A stretch of 64,000 bases of DNA from Nocardioides sp. (GTDB taxonomy: Bacteria; Actinomycetota; Actinomycetes; Propionibacteriales; Nocardioidaceae). Below the pieces are notes generated by a model. That model searched no databases and was not told the origin of the DNA. It was given only the letters and a program-made list of their open reading frames with translations. The stretch covers positions 1 to 64,000 of the forward strand of contig NZ_JASBRN010000040.1 in the NCBI RefSeq assembly GCF_030149505.1. The letters are read 5' to 3'. The translations under genes and the position numbers were made by a program. Shown in pieces: positions 46,345 through 55,341 of this stretch (position 1 is the first letter of the stretch; each line of letters begins with the position of its first letter).

Positions 46345-46704
46345 TCAGAACAGCGGCAGGTACGTCGACAGGTCGGTGCGCTCGCCGGACGCGCTGACCC
46401 GCCCCTGAGCACGGGCGTCGGCCCACGACAGCTCGCCCGTCGCCAGCGCGACCATCGTCAGCGCGTCCGTCTCCACGACCGCCGGCGGGGTCCCGCGCGT
46501 GTGCCGCACCCCGGGGATGCACTGGACGGCGGCGTACGGCGGGACGCGGACCTCCACGGAGTGCCCCGGCGCACGCTGCTCGAGCACCGCCAGCACGTGC
46601 TTGACGACGAGCTTGAGGTCGGCGCGCTCCTCGCCCCCGGCACGGATGCGGTCGAGGGCGGCGGCGAGCTCGTCGGGGTCGGCGAGGCGGAGGCGGGCGG
46701 GCAC
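46345..46704 (-). CDS. SCP2-like sterol carrier family protein
   Basis: A 119-residue cytosolic protein resembling the small bacterial sterol-carrier family: EVRVPPYAAVQCIPGVRHTRGTPPAVVE, then ALTMVALATGELSWADARAQGRV, the hydrophobic-pocket helix. The ligand and role are unknown. GTG 46704 is supported by a TAGGCT -10 six bases upstream, so the message is probably leaderless. It is separate from the dipeptidase gene (27 bases) but likely co-transcribed with it. Confidence 0.75.
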   Translation of the reverse strand: MPARLRLADPDELAAALDRIRAGGEERADLKLVVKHVLAVLEQRAPGHSVEVRVPPYAAVQCIPGVRHTRGTPPAVVETDALTMVALATGELSWADARAQGRVSASGERTDLSTYLPLF

Positions 46705-46710
46705 GGACCG

Positions 46711-46716
46711 AGCCTA
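46711..46716 (-). promoter_or_regulatory. -10 hexamer TAGGCT, leaderless start
   Basis: On the complement, TAGGCT is followed by six bases and then GTG 46704. Confidence 0.5.
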
Positions 46717-46757
46717 GGAGCCGGGCCGGCGGGCGGTCACAGGCGGGCGGTTGAGGA

Positions 46758-46773
46758 GGTTGCTCTGGCAACC
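46758..46773. terminator. Short hairpin after the GNAT gene
   Basis: GGTTGC (46758-46763) and GCAACC (46768-46773) form a 6-bp stem with a 4-base loop, in the gap before the SCP2-like gene. It may end the GNAT transcript. Confidence 0.4.
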
Positions 46774-46803
46774 GTCTCGAAACCCCCGCCCCGGGCAGAC
46801 CGA

Positions 46804-47385
46804 CTACGGCGTACGCCGCACGACCCGGCGCCTCAGCGTCGGGGAGGCGTAGACCTCGAAGCCGGCCTCGAGGAAGACCGGCAGCAGGCCGACCGAGGCC
46901 TCGTCCCAGATGACCAACTTGTCCGGCGCGGGCTCCATCGGGTAGCCCTCGAGCACCCTCGCACCCTGCTCGCGGGCGTGCTCGACCGTCGCAGCGGCCA
47001 GCTCGTAGGTCAGGCCCGTGCCGCGGTGGCCCTTGGCCACGACGAAGCACGTCACGGACCAGACGCCCTCGAGCTCGGGGTCCATCCGCATCCAGGGCTG
47101 CTTGCGGCTCCAGATGCGGGGGTAGTTCTCGCGCGGCTCGACCGCCACCCAGCCGGCCGGGTCGCCGTCGACGTACCCGATGAGACCCGACGTCGGGCCC
47201 TCGGTGCCGCACGCGGTCTGCGCGACCAGCGCGGCGTCGCGCTCCTCCTGGGTGCTGTCGCGCCAGATCCAGCCCTCGATCTTCAGGCCCTGGCAGCGGC
47301 ACCGGCGCGCACCACCCGCGCCGAGGACCGCCTCGACGTCCTCGGGGGTGGCCCGGTTGGCGGGCAGCCAGGTGAACTCCGGCAC
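46804..47385 (-). CDS. GNAT-family N-acetyltransferase
   Basis: A 193-residue acyltransferase fold. The acetyl-CoA loop region reads VTCFVVAKGHRGTGLTYELA (Q/R-x-x-G-x-G/A variant), followed by ATVEHAREQGARVLEGYPME. An N-terminal cysteine cluster (ARRCRCQGL) is typical of this subgroup. The substrate is unknown. GTG 47385 is supported by TAGGGT seven bases upstream. It is divergent from the nei gene. Confidence 0.82.
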   Translation of the reverse strand: MPEFTWLPANRATPEDVEAVLGAGGARRCRCQGLKIEGWIWRDSTQEERDAALVAQTACGTEGPTSGLIGYVDGDPAGWVAVEPRENYPRIWSRKQPWMRMDPELEGVWSVTCFVVAKGHRGTGLTYELAAATVEHAREQGARVLEGYPMEPAPDKLVIWDEASVGLLPVFLEAGFEVYASPTLRRRVVRRTP

Positions 47386-47392
47386 GTCCGTG

Positions 47393-47398
47393 ACCCTA
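47393..47398 (-). promoter_or_regulatory. -10 hexamer TAGGGT, leaderless start
   Basis: On the complement, TAGGGT is followed by seven bases and then GTG 47385. Confidence 0.5.
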
Positions 47399-47408
47399 GG
47401 CGCTCCCA

Positions 47409-47496
47409 CCGACGGCCGGCCAGGAGTGCCCCGCCGAGGCGTCAGGTGTGGACCGCCGAGGCGTCGCTGGCGAACCCCCGACACGTCGCTCCCGCA
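47409..47496. repeat. 22-bp array, locus 4
   Basis: Four units with an exact 22-base period start at 47409 (weak), 47431, 47453 and 47475 in the divergent gap between the GNAT and nei genes. CGAGGCGTC and CGACACGTCGC occupy the position of GACCCGTCGC in other loci. It is a single-orientation array here. Confidence 0.65.
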
Positions 47497-47547
47497 CCGT
47501 GGGAGCGTGGGCTCGGCGCCGCGTGGGGCCGTCGCCCAGCCCGCTCC

Positions 47548-47553
47548 TAGGCT
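47548..47553 (+). promoter_or_regulatory. -10 hexamer TAGGCT, leaderless nei start
   Basis: TAGGCT is followed by seven bases and then GTG 47561. Confidence 0.5.
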
Positions 47554-47560
47554 CGAGGGC

Positions 47561-48367
47561 GTGCCGGAGGGGGACAGCGTCTGGAAGCTCGCGCGGCGGC
47601 TCGACCGCGGGCTGCTGGGGCGCACCGTCACGCGCTCCGACCTGCGGGTGCCGCGGCTGGCGACCCGTGACCTGTCCGGCCGGGAGGTCCTCGAGCACGC
47701 GACCCACGGCAAGCACCTGCTGCAACGGTTCTCCGGGGGGGTCACGCTGCACAGCCACCTGCTGATGGACGGCGAGTGGTCGGTGACCGGGCCCGGCAAG
47801 CGGCTGCCGTCACGGCTGCAGCACCAGGTGCGCGTGGTGCTGGAGACCCCGACCGGCACCGCCTGGGGGCTGCGGCTGCACCAGCTCGACCTCGTCGCCA
47901 CCGACCAGGAGCACCGGATCGTCGGGCACCTCGGGCCCGACCTGCTGCACGAGGACCTCGACCGCGAGGAGGCGGTACGCCGCCTGCTGACCGACCCCAC
48001 GACGCCGCTCGTCAGCGCGATGCTCGACCAGACCCGGGTCGCGGGGCTGGGGAACCTGTGGGCCAACGAGCTCGCGTTCCTGCTCGGCGTCTCGCCGTGG
48101 ACCCCGATCGGGGAGGTCGACGTCGCGCGGCTGGTCGACCGCGCCGTCACGGCGCTGCGCCACTCCGCGACCGTCCCCGGCGCCTACCAGGTCACCACGG
48201 GGCTCGGCCGGCGCGGCGACTCCCACTGGGTCGCGGGCCGCCAGCGCCGGCCCTGCCTGCGCTGCGGGACCACCGTGCAGATGGTCGACGAGGTCCCGAA
48301 CGACCCCGCCCACCGGCGTACCTGGTGGTGCCCGCGGTGCCAGCCGGGGCCGGGGCGCCCGGTCTGA
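47561..48367 (+). CDS. nei: Endonuclease VIII-like DNA glycosylase (Fpg/Nei)
   Basis: A 268-residue base-excision repair glycosylase/AP lyase for oxidised bases. After methionine removal the chain starts PEGDSVWKLARRL, giving the catalytic N-terminal proline and glutamate. The helix-two-turn-helix (LDQTRVAGLGNLWANELAFL) and a C-terminal zinc finger (CLRCGTTVQ...WWCPRCQ) are intact. It belongs to the actinobacterial Nei2-type branch by its PEGDS start, which I infer. A 12-bp minisatellite starts ten bases after the stop. Confidence 0.92.
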   Translation: MPEGDSVWKLARRLDRGLLGRTVTRSDLRVPRLATRDLSGREVLEHATHGKHLLQRFSGGVTLHSHLLMDGEWSVTGPGKRLPSRLQHQVRVVLETPTGTAWGLRLHQLDLVATDQEHRIVGHLGPDLLHEDLDREEAVRRLLTDPTTPLVSAMLDQTRVAGLGNLWANELAFLLGVSPWTPIGEVDVARLVDRAVTALRHSATVPGAYQVTTGLGRRGDSHWVAGRQRRPCLRCGTTVQMVDEVPNDPAHRRTWWCPRCQPGPGRPV

Positions 48368-48377
48368 GCCGGCGCCG

Positions 48378-48485
48378 GTCGAGGCCTGGATCGAGGCCTG
48401 GGTCGAGGCCTGGGTCGAGGCCTGGGTCGAGGCCTGGGTCGAGGCCTGGGTCGAGGCCTGGGTCGAGGCCTGGGTCGAGGCCTGA
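48378..48485 (+). repeat. 12-bp minisatellite, nine copies
   Basis: GTCGAGGCCTGG is repeated nine times without interruption (second copy starts with A, last copy ends with A). It lies just downstream of nei. Each unit contains the palindrome AGGCCT. Confidence 0.95.
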
Positions 48486-48508
48486 GGACGCGCGGGCGCG
48501 CGTCGTGG

Positions 48509-48556
48509 CACCTCGACTCGCACCTCGACTCACACCTCGACTCACACCTCGACCCG
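48509..48556 (+). repeat. 12-bp minisatellite, four copies
   Basis: CACCTCGACTC[AG] is repeated four times (last copy CACCTCGACCCG). Its complement shares GTCGAGG with the nine-copy array 24 bases to the left. The two arrays therefore face each other and could pair. The gap 48368-48632 holds no gene. Confidence 0.92.
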
Positions 48557-48632
48557 GGCAGGCGCCCTCAGGACGCCCGGACCGGCCCGACCCGCCGACC
48601 AGGCCACCGGACCACCCGGGTCGTCCAGCCGG

Positions 48633-49457
48633 TCAGATCTCCTCGAGGATCTCCAGCGTCCTGGCCCAGGCCTCCGAGCCCGGGTCGACGACGGCGAAGT
48701 GGTCACCCTCGACCTCGACCAGCTGGGCGGTCGCACCCGCGGCGGTGGCGGCCGCGACGTAGGACTCCGACTGGCTGATCGGGACGATGTCGTCGCCGGT
48801 GCCGTGCACACACCAGACCGGGACCGCGAGCGGCACCTGCGCCACCGGGTCGACCTCGACGTCCCCCTCGCGCGGCGGCCGGCCGAGGAACGCCTCGACC
48901 GCTCCACCGCCGAGCCCGGCGTCGTGGGCGGCGACGAGGTCGAGCACGCCGGCCTGCGACACGACGTGGGTCAGCGGCTGCGGCAGGTCGCGGCGCGAGG
49001 CGAGCCAGGTCGCGAGGTGGCCACCGGCGGAGTGCCCGATGGCGACGACCGGGCCGTCGATGCCCTCCTCGGCCAGCCGCTGCATCGCGGCGACGAGGTC
49101 GTCGAGGGTCTCCGGTACGCCGCCGCCACCCCCGGAGCCCGAGCCGACCCGGCGGTACTCCACGGCCCACGTCGCCCACCCGGCCGCGAGCAGGCTGGGG
49201 ACGAGCGGCTGGGCGTACTCGATGCCGTACTCCGCGCGCCAGAACCCGCCGTGCACCACCACCGCCACCCCGCGCGGCGTGCCTGCCGGCAGGCCGAGCT
49301 CGGCGAACTGGCTGGGATCGGACCCGTAGGTCACGCGCTGCGGCTCGCTGGCGCCTTCCGGCACGGGCGGGACCTCCTCGGGGCTCGGTGCGCACGCGGC
49401 CCACAGCCAGGCGAGGGAGCCCAGGGCGGGCAGGGAGAGCAGCGTACGACGGCGCAC
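48633..49457 (-). CDS. Alpha/beta hydrolase lipoprotein
   Basis: A 274-residue predicted lipoprotein (signal RRRTLLSLPALGSLAWLW, lipobox WAAC near residue 22) with an esterase fold. Oxyanion region VVVHGGFWRAEYG, nucleophile elbow AIGHSAGGHLATW, acid in GTGDDIVPIS and histidine in VEGDHFAVVD. It is similar in plan to kynurenine formamidase-like and BD-FAE esterases, substrate unknown. GTG 49457 follows AAGGAC. A strong terminator separates it from arfB upstream. Confidence 0.85.
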   Translation of the reverse strand: MRRRTLLSLPALGSLAWLWAACAPSPEEVPPVPEGASEPQRVTYGSDPSQFAELGLPAGTPRGVAVVVHGGFWRAEYGIEYAQPLVPSLLAAGWATWAVEYRRVGSGSGGGGGVPETLDDLVAAMQRLAEEGIDGPVVAIGHSAGGHLATWLASRRDLPQPLTHVVSQAGVLDLVAAHDAGLGGGAVEAFLGRPPREGDVEVDPVAQVPLAVPVWCVHGTGDDIVPISQSESYVAAATAAGATAQLVEVEGDHFAVVDPGSEAWARTLEILEEI

Positions 49458-49576
49458 GGGAGTCCTTCGGCGCCGACGGGCGTCCGGGCTGGTCGGGCCG
49501 GCTGAGCCGGGTGGTCAGGGTGGTCGGGCGGCTGGCCGTGAGGGTGGCAGGTCGGGCCGGTCGCGCGCACCCGCTC

Positions 49577-49621
49577 TGTGTGGCGTCCTGGTTCACGCTG
49601 GTTGAGCCAGGACGCCACACA
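49577..49621 (-). terminator. Terminator hairpin after arfB
   Basis: TGTGTGGCGTCCTGG (49577-49591) pairs perfectly with CCAGGACGCCACACA (49607-49621), a 15-bp stem with a 15-base loop, 25 bases past the arfB stop. Confidence 0.85.
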
Positions 49622-49645
49622 ACGGCTCTTCCGGCACCCGGGCCC

Positions 49646-50068
49646 TCAGGACCAGTCGCCCGAGCGGCCCCGCTTCACGTCGCCGCGCCGCTTCTTGGCG
49701 TCCAGGCGTCGGCGCTGCGAGCCGCGGGTGGGTCGGGTGGCCCGGCGGGCCGCGGGCGGCGGGGCGGCCGCCTCCCGCACCAGGGCGGCCAGGCGCTCCC
49801 GGGCGGCCCGGCGGTTGGCCAGCTGGGTACGGTGCTCGGAGGCGACGACCACGACCGAGCCGTCCACGAGACGGTCGGCCAGCCGGTCGAGCACGCGGCG
49901 GCGTACGTGGTCGGGCAGGGCGGTGCCGGCCGCGTCCCAGAGCAGCTCCACCCGCGTGTCGGCGGTGTTGACGCCCTGGCCGCCGGGGCCCGAGCTGCGG
50001 CTGAACCGCTCGCTCAGCTCCGCACCCCGGATCACCAGGCTGCGGCTCACCACCAGGTCCTCGGCCAC
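49646..50068 (-). CDS. arfB: Alternative ribosome-rescue factor ArfB (peptidyl-tRNA hydrolase)
   Basis: A 140-residue protein with a single RF-1 catalytic domain. FSRSSGPGGQGVNTADTRVEL contains the GGQ loop that hydrolyses peptidyl-tRNA. The basic C-terminal tail (RRATRPTRGSQRRRLDAKKRR) enters the empty mRNA channel of stalled ribosomes. Its short length without a codon-recognition domain separates it from release factors. GTG 50068. Confidence 0.92.
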   Translation of the reverse strand: MAEDLVVSRSLVIRGAELSERFSRSSGPGGQGVNTADTRVELLWDAAGTALPDHVRRRVLDRLADRLVDGSVVVVASEHRTQLANRRAARERLAALVREAAAPPPAARRATRPTRGSQRRRLDAKKRRGDVKRGRSGDWS

Positions 50069-50090
50069 TGCCCCATCATCGCCCGGAGGG

Positions 50091-50201
50091 TCACTCGGCG
50101 CCCGTTCGAGCGTGACTCGGCACCCGTTCGAGCGTGACTCGGCACGTGTTCGAGAACCAGTCGAACCAGCGCCGACTCACCCTCGAACCAGCGCCGAGTC
50201 A
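50091..50201. repeat. 22-bp inverted array, locus 5
   Basis: Three right-facing units (50091, 50113, 50135; GTGACTCGGCACCCGTTCGA type) and two left-facing units (cores at 50176 and 50198) with an exact 22-base period face each other across a few bases. The array fills the gap between purL and arfB. The left-facing units closely match locus 7 at 61930-61977. Confidence 0.85.
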
Positions 50202-50204
50202 GCG

Positions 50205-52454
50205 TCAGGCGAGGGCCGCGGGGAGGGTGGCCATCCAGGTCGAGCGGACCTCGAGCAACGCCAGGTCGAAGAGCCCCTCGACGGCGAGCGAGTCGCCGCC
50301 GGTGGTGCCGAGCTGGGCGACGGGTACGCCGTGGCGCGCGGCCAGCTCGGTCAGCCGGGCGACGTCGCCGTCCGGGACGGTGACGAGCACGCGGCCGGTC
50401 GACTCGGAGAACAGCGCCACGAACGGGTCCTCGTGCACGCCGGCGAGCGAGACCGCCGCGCCGGTCATCGACGGCAGCGCCGCCTCGACCAGCGCCTGCG
50501 CTAGCCCGCCGTCGGAGAGGTCGTGGGCGGAGGTGACCAGGCCGACGGCCTCGTGCAGGAGCGCGGCGAGCGCCTTCTCGCCCGCGAGCGAGAGCGCGGG
50601 CGGGCGGCCGCCGAGGTGGCCGTGGACGACGTGCGCCCACTCCGAGCCCGACAGCTCCTCGGCGGTCGAGCCGAGCAGCAGCACGCGCTCCCCGGCGGCC
50701 GACCACGACGACGGGGTACGACGGGTGACGTCCTCGATCACGCCGAGCACGGCGACGACCGGGGTCGGCAGGATCGCGGTCTCGCCGGTCTGGTTGTAGA
50801 GGCTGACGTTGCCGCCGGTGACCGGGGTCCCGAGCTCGGCGCAGGCGTCCTTGAGGCCGCGGCAGGCCTCGGCGAACTGCCACATCACCGACGGGTCCTC
50901 GGGCGAGCCGAAGTTGAGGCAGTCGGAGACGGCCAGCGGCACCGCGCCGCCGGTCGCGACGTTCCGGTAGGACTCGGCGAGGGCGAGCTGCGCCCCGGCG
51001 TACGGGTCGAGCTTGGCGTAGCGGCCGTTGCAGTCGGTGGAGACGGCGACGCCGAGGTTGGTCTCCTCGTCGATCCGGACCATCCCGGAGTCGGCCGGCT
51101 GGGCGAGCACGGTGTTGCCGCGCACGTAGCGGTCGTACTGGTCGGTGATCCACGACTTGTCGCAGAGGTTGGGCGAGGCGACGAGTCGCAGCACGGTCTC
51201 GCGCAGCTCCTCGGGCGTCCCGGGCCGCGGGAGCGCCTCGGCGGCGTCGGCCTGGAGGGCGTCCTGCCAGTCGGGGCGGGCGAAGGGGCGGTGGTACGTC
51301 GGCCCGTCGTGCGCCACGGAGCGCGGCGGGACGTCGACGACCCGCTCGCCGTGCCAGTCGATCTCGAGCCGGCCGGTGTCGGTGACCTCGCCGACGACGA
51401 CCGCCTCGACGTCCCACTTCGCGCAGATCGCCATGAAGCCGGCGACGTCGTCGGGCTCGACGACGGCCATCATCCGCTCCTGGGACTCGCTCATGAGGAT
51501 CTCCTCGGGAGCCAGCGTGGAGTCGCGCAGGGGCACCCGGTCGAGCTCGACGCGCATGCCGCCGTCACCGGCCGAGGCGAGCTCGGAGGTGGCGCAGGAG
51601 AGACCCGCGCCGCCGAGGTCCTGGATGCCGGCCACGAGGCCCGCGGCGAAGATCTCGAGCGTGCACTCGATGAGCAGCTTCTCCATGAAGGGGTCGCCCA
51701 CCTGGACGCTCGGCCGCTTGGCGGGGCCGTCGGCGTCGAAGGTCTCCGAGGCCAGCACCGAGACACCGCCGATGCCGTCGCCGCCCGTGCGCGCGCCGTA
51801 GAGGATGACCTGGTTGCCGACGCCGGAGGCCTTGGCCAGGTGCAGGTCCTCGTGCCGCAGCACGCCGACGCAGAGCGCGTTGACCAGCGGGTTGCCGAGG
51901 TAGGAGGAGTCGAAGACCGCCTCGCCGCCGATGTTGGGCAGGCCCAGGCAGTTGCCGTAGCCACCGACGCCGGCCACGATCCCGGGCAGCACGCGGTGGG
52001 TGTCGGGGGCGTCGAGCGGGCCGAAGCGCAGCGGGTCCATCACGGCCACGGGACGCGCGCCCATCGCGAGGATGTCGCGGACGATGCCGCCGATGCCGGT
52101 CGCCGCGCCCTGGTAGGGCTCGACGTACGACGGGTGGTTGTGCGACTCGACCTTGAAGGTCACCGCGTAGCCCTGGCCCACGTCCAGCACGCCGGCGTTC
52201 TCGCCGATGCCGGCGAGCATCTTGCCGACCGGGGTCTCCTGCGGCAGCTCACCGAACTGCTTGAGGTGGACCTTGGAGGACTTGTACGAACAGTGCTCGC
52301 TCCACATGACCGAGTACATCGCCAGCTCCGACGAGGTGGGACGCCGCCCGAGGATCTCGCGGATCCGGGCGTACTCGTCGGCCTTCAGGCCGAGGTCGGC
52401 CCAGGGCTGCTCGCGGTCAGGGTCCTCGGCGGCGACGGCCACGGTGTCCAGCAC
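50205..52454 (-). CDS. purL: Phosphoribosylformylglycinamidine synthase subunit II
   Basis: A 749-residue small-type PurL that makes FGAM with PurQ and PurS. Motifs: [16 protein letters not shown] at the N-terminus, [26 protein letters not shown]-type loop ([14 protein letters not shown]), and [13 protein letters not shown]. The length fits the three-subunit bacterial enzyme, and purQ and purS are 2-3 kb upstream. GTG 52454 has TAGATT six bases upstream and appears leaderless. Confidence 0.96.
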   Translation of the reverse strand: MLDTVAVAAEDPDREQPWADLGLKADEYARIREILGRRPTSSELAMYSVMWSEHCSYKSSKVHLKQFGELPQETPVGKMLAGIGENAGVLDVGQGYAVTFKVESHNHPSYVEPYQGAATGIGGIVRDILAMGARPVAVMDPLRFGPLDAPDTHRVLPGIVAGVGGYGNCLGLPNIGGEAVFDSSYLGNPLVNALCVGVLRHEDLHLAKASGVGNQVILYGARTGGDGIGGVSVLASETFDADGPAKRPSVQVGDPFMEKLLIECTLEIFAAGLVAGIQDLGGAGLSCATSELASAGDGGMRVELDRVPLRDSTLAPEEILMSESQERMMAVVEPDDVAGFMAICAKWDVEAVVVGEVTDTGRLEIDWHGERVVDVPPRSVAHDGPTYHRPFARPDWQDALQADAAEALPRPGTPEELRETVLRLVASPNLCDKSWITDQYDRYVRGNTVLAQPADSGMVRIDEETNLGVAVSTDCNGRYAKLDPYAGAQLALAESYRNVATGGAVPLAVSDCLNFGSPEDPSVMWQFAEACRGLKDACAELGTPVTGGNVSLYNQTGETAILPTPVVAVLGVIEDVTRRTPSSWSAAGERVLLLGSTAEELSGSEWAHVVHGHLGGRPPALSLAGEKALAALLHEAVGLVTSAHDLSDGGLAQALVEAALPSMTGAAVSLAGVHEDPFVALFSESTGRVLVTVPDGDVARLTELAARHGVPVAQLGTTGGDSLAVEGLFDLALLEVRSTWMATLPAALA

Positions 52455-52460
52455 AGGAGG

Positions 52461-52466
52461 AATCTA
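52461..52466 (-). promoter_or_regulatory. -10 hexamer TAGATT, leaderless purL start
   Basis: On the complement, TAGATT is followed by six bases and then GTG 52454. Confidence 0.5.
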
Positions 52467-52544
52467 CCGAGCCCCGACGCCGGTGGCGTCACCGCGCTCG
52501 CCCGCGAGACCTGCAACCGACCCGCACCCCCTCTGACCTGCGAA

Positions 52545-52562
52545 AACTACACGTCTGTAGTT
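52545..52562 (+). promoter_or_regulatory. BlaI-like palindrome before the DUF1906 gene
   Basis: AACTACA (52545-52551) and TGTAGTT (52556-52562) are perfect arms around CGTC, in an unusually AT-rich stretch. ACTACA...TGTAGT half-sites are those of BlaI-family repressors. No blaI gene is in the window. Confidence 0.45.
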
Positions 52563-52659
52563 CACAACGAAGTCTGTTACCCGTGTGACTGGTGTGGTTA
52601 TCGTGCTGTCGCCGGGCTTCCCGGAACGCCCTTGAACCCCACGCGCTGGAGCCCGCCCC

Positions 52660-54096
52660 ATGTCCCGAACGGTCCCCGCCCGCACCCCCGCCGGCCCCGT
52701 GCGCCGCGCCCTGCTGACCGCCACCTCCGCACTGCTCGCCGTGACGGTCCTGGGCGCGCCCGCCGGTCCGACGGCGTACGCCGCCAGCGGGGAGCGCCGC
52801 ACCTCGACCGTCACCGAGGGCGGGGTCGTGGTGACGCCCGGGAACTTCACCGGCTACGGCTTCGACCAGTGCCTGGCGCCGACGAGCCAGGCGATGCGCA
52901 CGTGGTGGAACCATTCGCCCTTCCAGGCCGTGGGCATCTACATCTCCGGAAAGTCCCGTGCCTGCCGGAACCAGCCCAACCTCTCCAAGGAGTGGGTGCT
53001 CCAGCAGTCGCGGCTCGGGTGGCGGCTGCTGCCCATCACCCTCGGCCCGCAGGCCTCGTGCCAGCCGCGGTTCCCCCGCTACGACGACGACGTGCGGATC
53101 AACCCCAAGCCGGGCAGGAGCGGGACCTACAACAAGGCCCTGGTCATGGGCCGCGCCGAGGCCGAGACCACCGTCGCCGACGCCAAGGCGCTCGGCATCG
53201 GCGAGGGCAGCACCCTCTGGTACGACCTCGAGGGCTTCGACGCCACCAACACCGCCTGCCGCGAGTCCGCGCTGTCCTTCCTCTCCGGCTGGACCCAGGC
53301 GCTGCACCGGCTCGGCTACGTCTCCGGCGTCTACTCCTCCGCCAGCTCGGGCATCAAGGCGCTCGACGACGCCCGGGTCAACCGCCCCGACCGCTTCACG
53401 CTCCCCGACGCGATCTGGATCGCGCGCTGGGACGGCAACGCCAACACCGACACCACCTACATCCGCGACGACGGATGGCGTCCCGGTGGTCGGATGAAGC
53501 AGTACCTCGGCGGCCACGACGAGACCTGGGGCGGCGTGCGGATCAACATCGACAGCAACTTCCTCGACCTCGGACGCGGCACCACCGCCCGCGCGGAGAA
53601 GGAGCGCTGCGGCGGCACCCGCGTCAACTGGCAGGACTACGAGCTGCTGCGCCCGCCGCGGACCAAGAAGAACGGCCAGACCGTCGTCCCGGACGCCGCG
53701 ATGGTGACCACGCTGCAGTGCCTGCTGCGCGAGAAGAAGCTCTTCGAGGGCACGCTGACGGGTGAGTACGGCGCCGCGACCCTCAAGGCCACCCGCGCCT
53801 GGCAGGCCCAGCGCGGCTTCGAGCAGGTCGACCTGTGGTCGCGCCAGCACTGGATGTCGCTGCTCTCCGCCGGCTCGCAAACCACCATCAAGTACGGCTC
53901 GGCCGGCCTCGCCGTACGTCGGCTCCAGCGCGCGCTCAACGCCGCCTCGCCGCAGCACCGCCTCGTCGTCACCGGCGTCTACGGCCCCGGCGTCGAGCCC
54001 GTCGTGAAGGCCTGGCAGAAGAAGGTCGGCCTGCAGCCCTCGGGTGTGGTCAACCGCCAGGTGTGGCGGGCCCTCGTGGCCGGCAAGCGCAGCTGA
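52660..54096 (+). CDS. Secreted DUF1906 glycoside hydrolase-like protein with peptidoglycan-binding domain
   Basis: A 478-residue exported protein. The signal peptide ends near TAYAAS. The DUF1906/GH25-like barrel starts GYGFDQCLAPTSQAM and holds acidic residues in TLWYDLEGFDATN and WIARWDGNANTD, as in Rv2525c-type proteins. A C-terminal PG-binding region has repeat motifs YGAATLKATRAWQAQRGF and YGPGVEPVVKAWQKKVGLQ. It is probably a cell-wall hydrolase or binding protein; activity in this family is uncertain. ATG 52660 has GGAG at 52648-52651. Confidence 0.88.
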   Translation: MSRTVPARTPAGPVRRALLTATSALLAVTVLGAPAGPTAYAASGERRTSTVTEGGVVVTPGNFTGYGFDQCLAPTSQAMRTWWNHSPFQAVGIYISGKSRACRNQPNLSKEWVLQQSRLGWRLLPITLGPQASCQPRFPRYDDDVRINPKPGRSGTYNKALVMGRAEAETTVADAKALGIGEGSTLWYDLEGFDATNTACRESALSFLSGWTQALHRLGYVSGVYSSASSGIKALDDARVNRPDRFTLPDAIWIARWDGNANTDTTYIRDDGWRPGGRMKQYLGGHDETWGGVRINIDSNFLDLGRGTTARAEKERCGGTRVNWQDYELLRPPRTKKNGQTVVPDAAMVTTLQCLLREKKLFEGTLTGEYGAATLKATRAWQAQRGFEQVDLWSRQHWMSLLSAGSQTTIKYGSAGLAVRRLQRALNAASPQHRLVVTGVYGPGVEPVVKAWQKKVGLQPSGVVNRQVWRALVAGKRS

Positions 54097-54117
54097 CTCC
54101 CCCGCCCCACTTCTCTC

Positions 54118-54160
54118 GGCCGAGCGGGCGGGATCTTCACGAGGACCTGCCCGCTCGGCC
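54118..54160. terminator. Bidirectional terminator hairpin
   Basis: GGCCGAGCGGGC (54118-54129) pairs with GCCCGCTCGGCC (54149-54160), between convergent genes ending at 54096 and 54185. Confidence 0.8.
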
Positions 54161-54184
54161 ACCTCGGCGGTGGACGGGGAGGCG

Positions 54185-54631
54185 TCAGCTGGTGGGCGGA
54201 CCGACCAGGAGCGCGAGCCCGGTGAGCGCGGCGACGGCCACCAGGCCGGCGGCCACGCCCTGCGCGGGCGAGCGGACCAGCCAGGCGACGAGCCGCTCGA
54301 GCGGGCCGGCGGGGTCGGCGGCACGCAGCCGCCAGGTGCCGTCGAGCGGGTGGTGCTTCTCGACCCAGCGGTCGAACGGCACGGTCGCGAACGGGGGTAC
54401 GGCGCTGGCCAGCGCGGCCACGGTGCGCCGGGCGGTCCAGCGCTGGTCGACGGCCACGACGACCGCCACGACGGCGTACGCCACGAAGACGACTCCGTGC
54501 AGCATGCCGAAGACGCTCACGCCGAGCTCGGTGGTCTCCGTGACGTACTTGAGGAACATGCCGGTCAGCAGCAGCGCCCAGGTGATGGCCTCGGCGACGG
54601 CGATGCGGCGGAACAGGCTCCGTGGACTCAT
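54185..54631 (-). CDS. DUF3817 membrane protein
   Basis: A 148-residue protein with a DUF3817-like core: AVAEAITWALLLTGMFLKYV, then HGVVFVAYAVVAVVVAVDQRW, and PPFATVPFDRWVEK. Three helices follow this pattern and a fourth hydrophobic segment ends the chain (VAAGLVAVAALTGLALLVG). The function is unknown. ATG 54631 has AGGAGG close upstream. It follows purQ by 41 bases on the same strand, so the two are probably co-transcribed. Confidence 0.82.
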   Translation of the reverse strand: MSPRSLFRRIAVAEAITWALLLTGMFLKYVTETTELGVSVFGMLHGVVFVAYAVVAVVVAVDQRWTARRTVAALASAVPPFATVPFDRWVEKHHPLDGTWRLRAADPAGPLERLVAWLVRSPAQGVAAGLVAVAALTGLALLVGPPTS

Positions 54632-54672
54632 GCCGGCCTCCTGCAGGTCTCGCGGGGTCGAGCGGGTGTGGG

Positions 54673-55341
54673 TCAGGCGAACGCGGACTCGACCAGGCTG
54701 GTGAAGAACCCCAGCCCGTCGGTGCCGGACCCGGTGAGCGTCTCCACGGAGTGCTCGGGGTGCGGCATCAGGCCGACGACGTTGCCGCGCTCGTTGGTGA
54801 TGCCGGCGATGTCGCGGGCCGAGCCGTTGGGGTTGAGGTCGAGGTAGCGCGCGAGCACCTGGCCCTCGCCCTCGAGCCGGTCGAGGGTGGCCTCGTCGGC
54901 GACGAACCCGCCCTCGCCGTTCTTCAGCACGATCGTGACCTCCTGCCCCTCGGCGTACGCCGCGGTCCAGGGGGTGCGGTTGTTCTCGATGCGCAGGCGC
55001 TGGTCGCGGCAGACGAACGTGCGGTGGTCGTTGCGGATCAGCGCACCGGGCAGTAGGTGCGACTCGCAGAGGATCTGGAAGCCGTTGCAGATGCCGAGGA
55101 CCGGCATGCCGCGCCCTGCCGCGTCGATGACCTCGGTCATCACCGGGGAGAAGCGGGAGATGGCACCGCAGCGGAGGTAGTCGCCGTACGAGAAGCCGCC
55201 CGGCAGGACGACGGCGTCGACGCCCTTGAGGTCGTGCTCGCCGTGCCACAGCGCGACGGCCTCGTGCCCACCGATCCCGACCGCGCGGGCGGCGTCGACG
55301 TCGTCGAGCGAGCCCGGGAAGGTGACGACGCCGATCTTCAC
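54673..55341 (-). CDS. purQ: Phosphoribosylformylglycinamidine synthase subunit I (glutaminase)
   Basis: A 222-residue class I glutamine amidotransferase supplying ammonia to PurL. It starts [20 protein letters not shown]. The oxyanion strand is [16 protein letters not shown], the nucleophile cysteine is in [12 protein letters not shown], and the His/Glu pair is in [13 protein letters not shown] 55341 overlaps the purS stop by four bases. Confidence 0.96.
   Translation of the reverse strand: MKIGVVTFPGSLDDVDAARAVGIGGHEAVALWHGEHDLKGVDAVVLPGGFSYGDYLRCGAISRFSPVMTEVIDAAGRGMPVLGICNGFQILCESHLLPGALIRNDHRTFVCRDQRLRIENNRTPWTAAYAEGQEVTIVLKNGEGGFVADEATLDRLEGEGQVLARYLDLNPNGSARDIAGITNERGNVVGLMPHPEHSVETLTGSGTDGLGFFTSLVESAFA

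Noticed and set aside
48378-48556. Replication-origin or plasmid iterons
   Set aside because: No DnaA boxes, AT-rich unwinding region or replication gene lies nearby. The repeats are GC-rich and fit a minisatellite.
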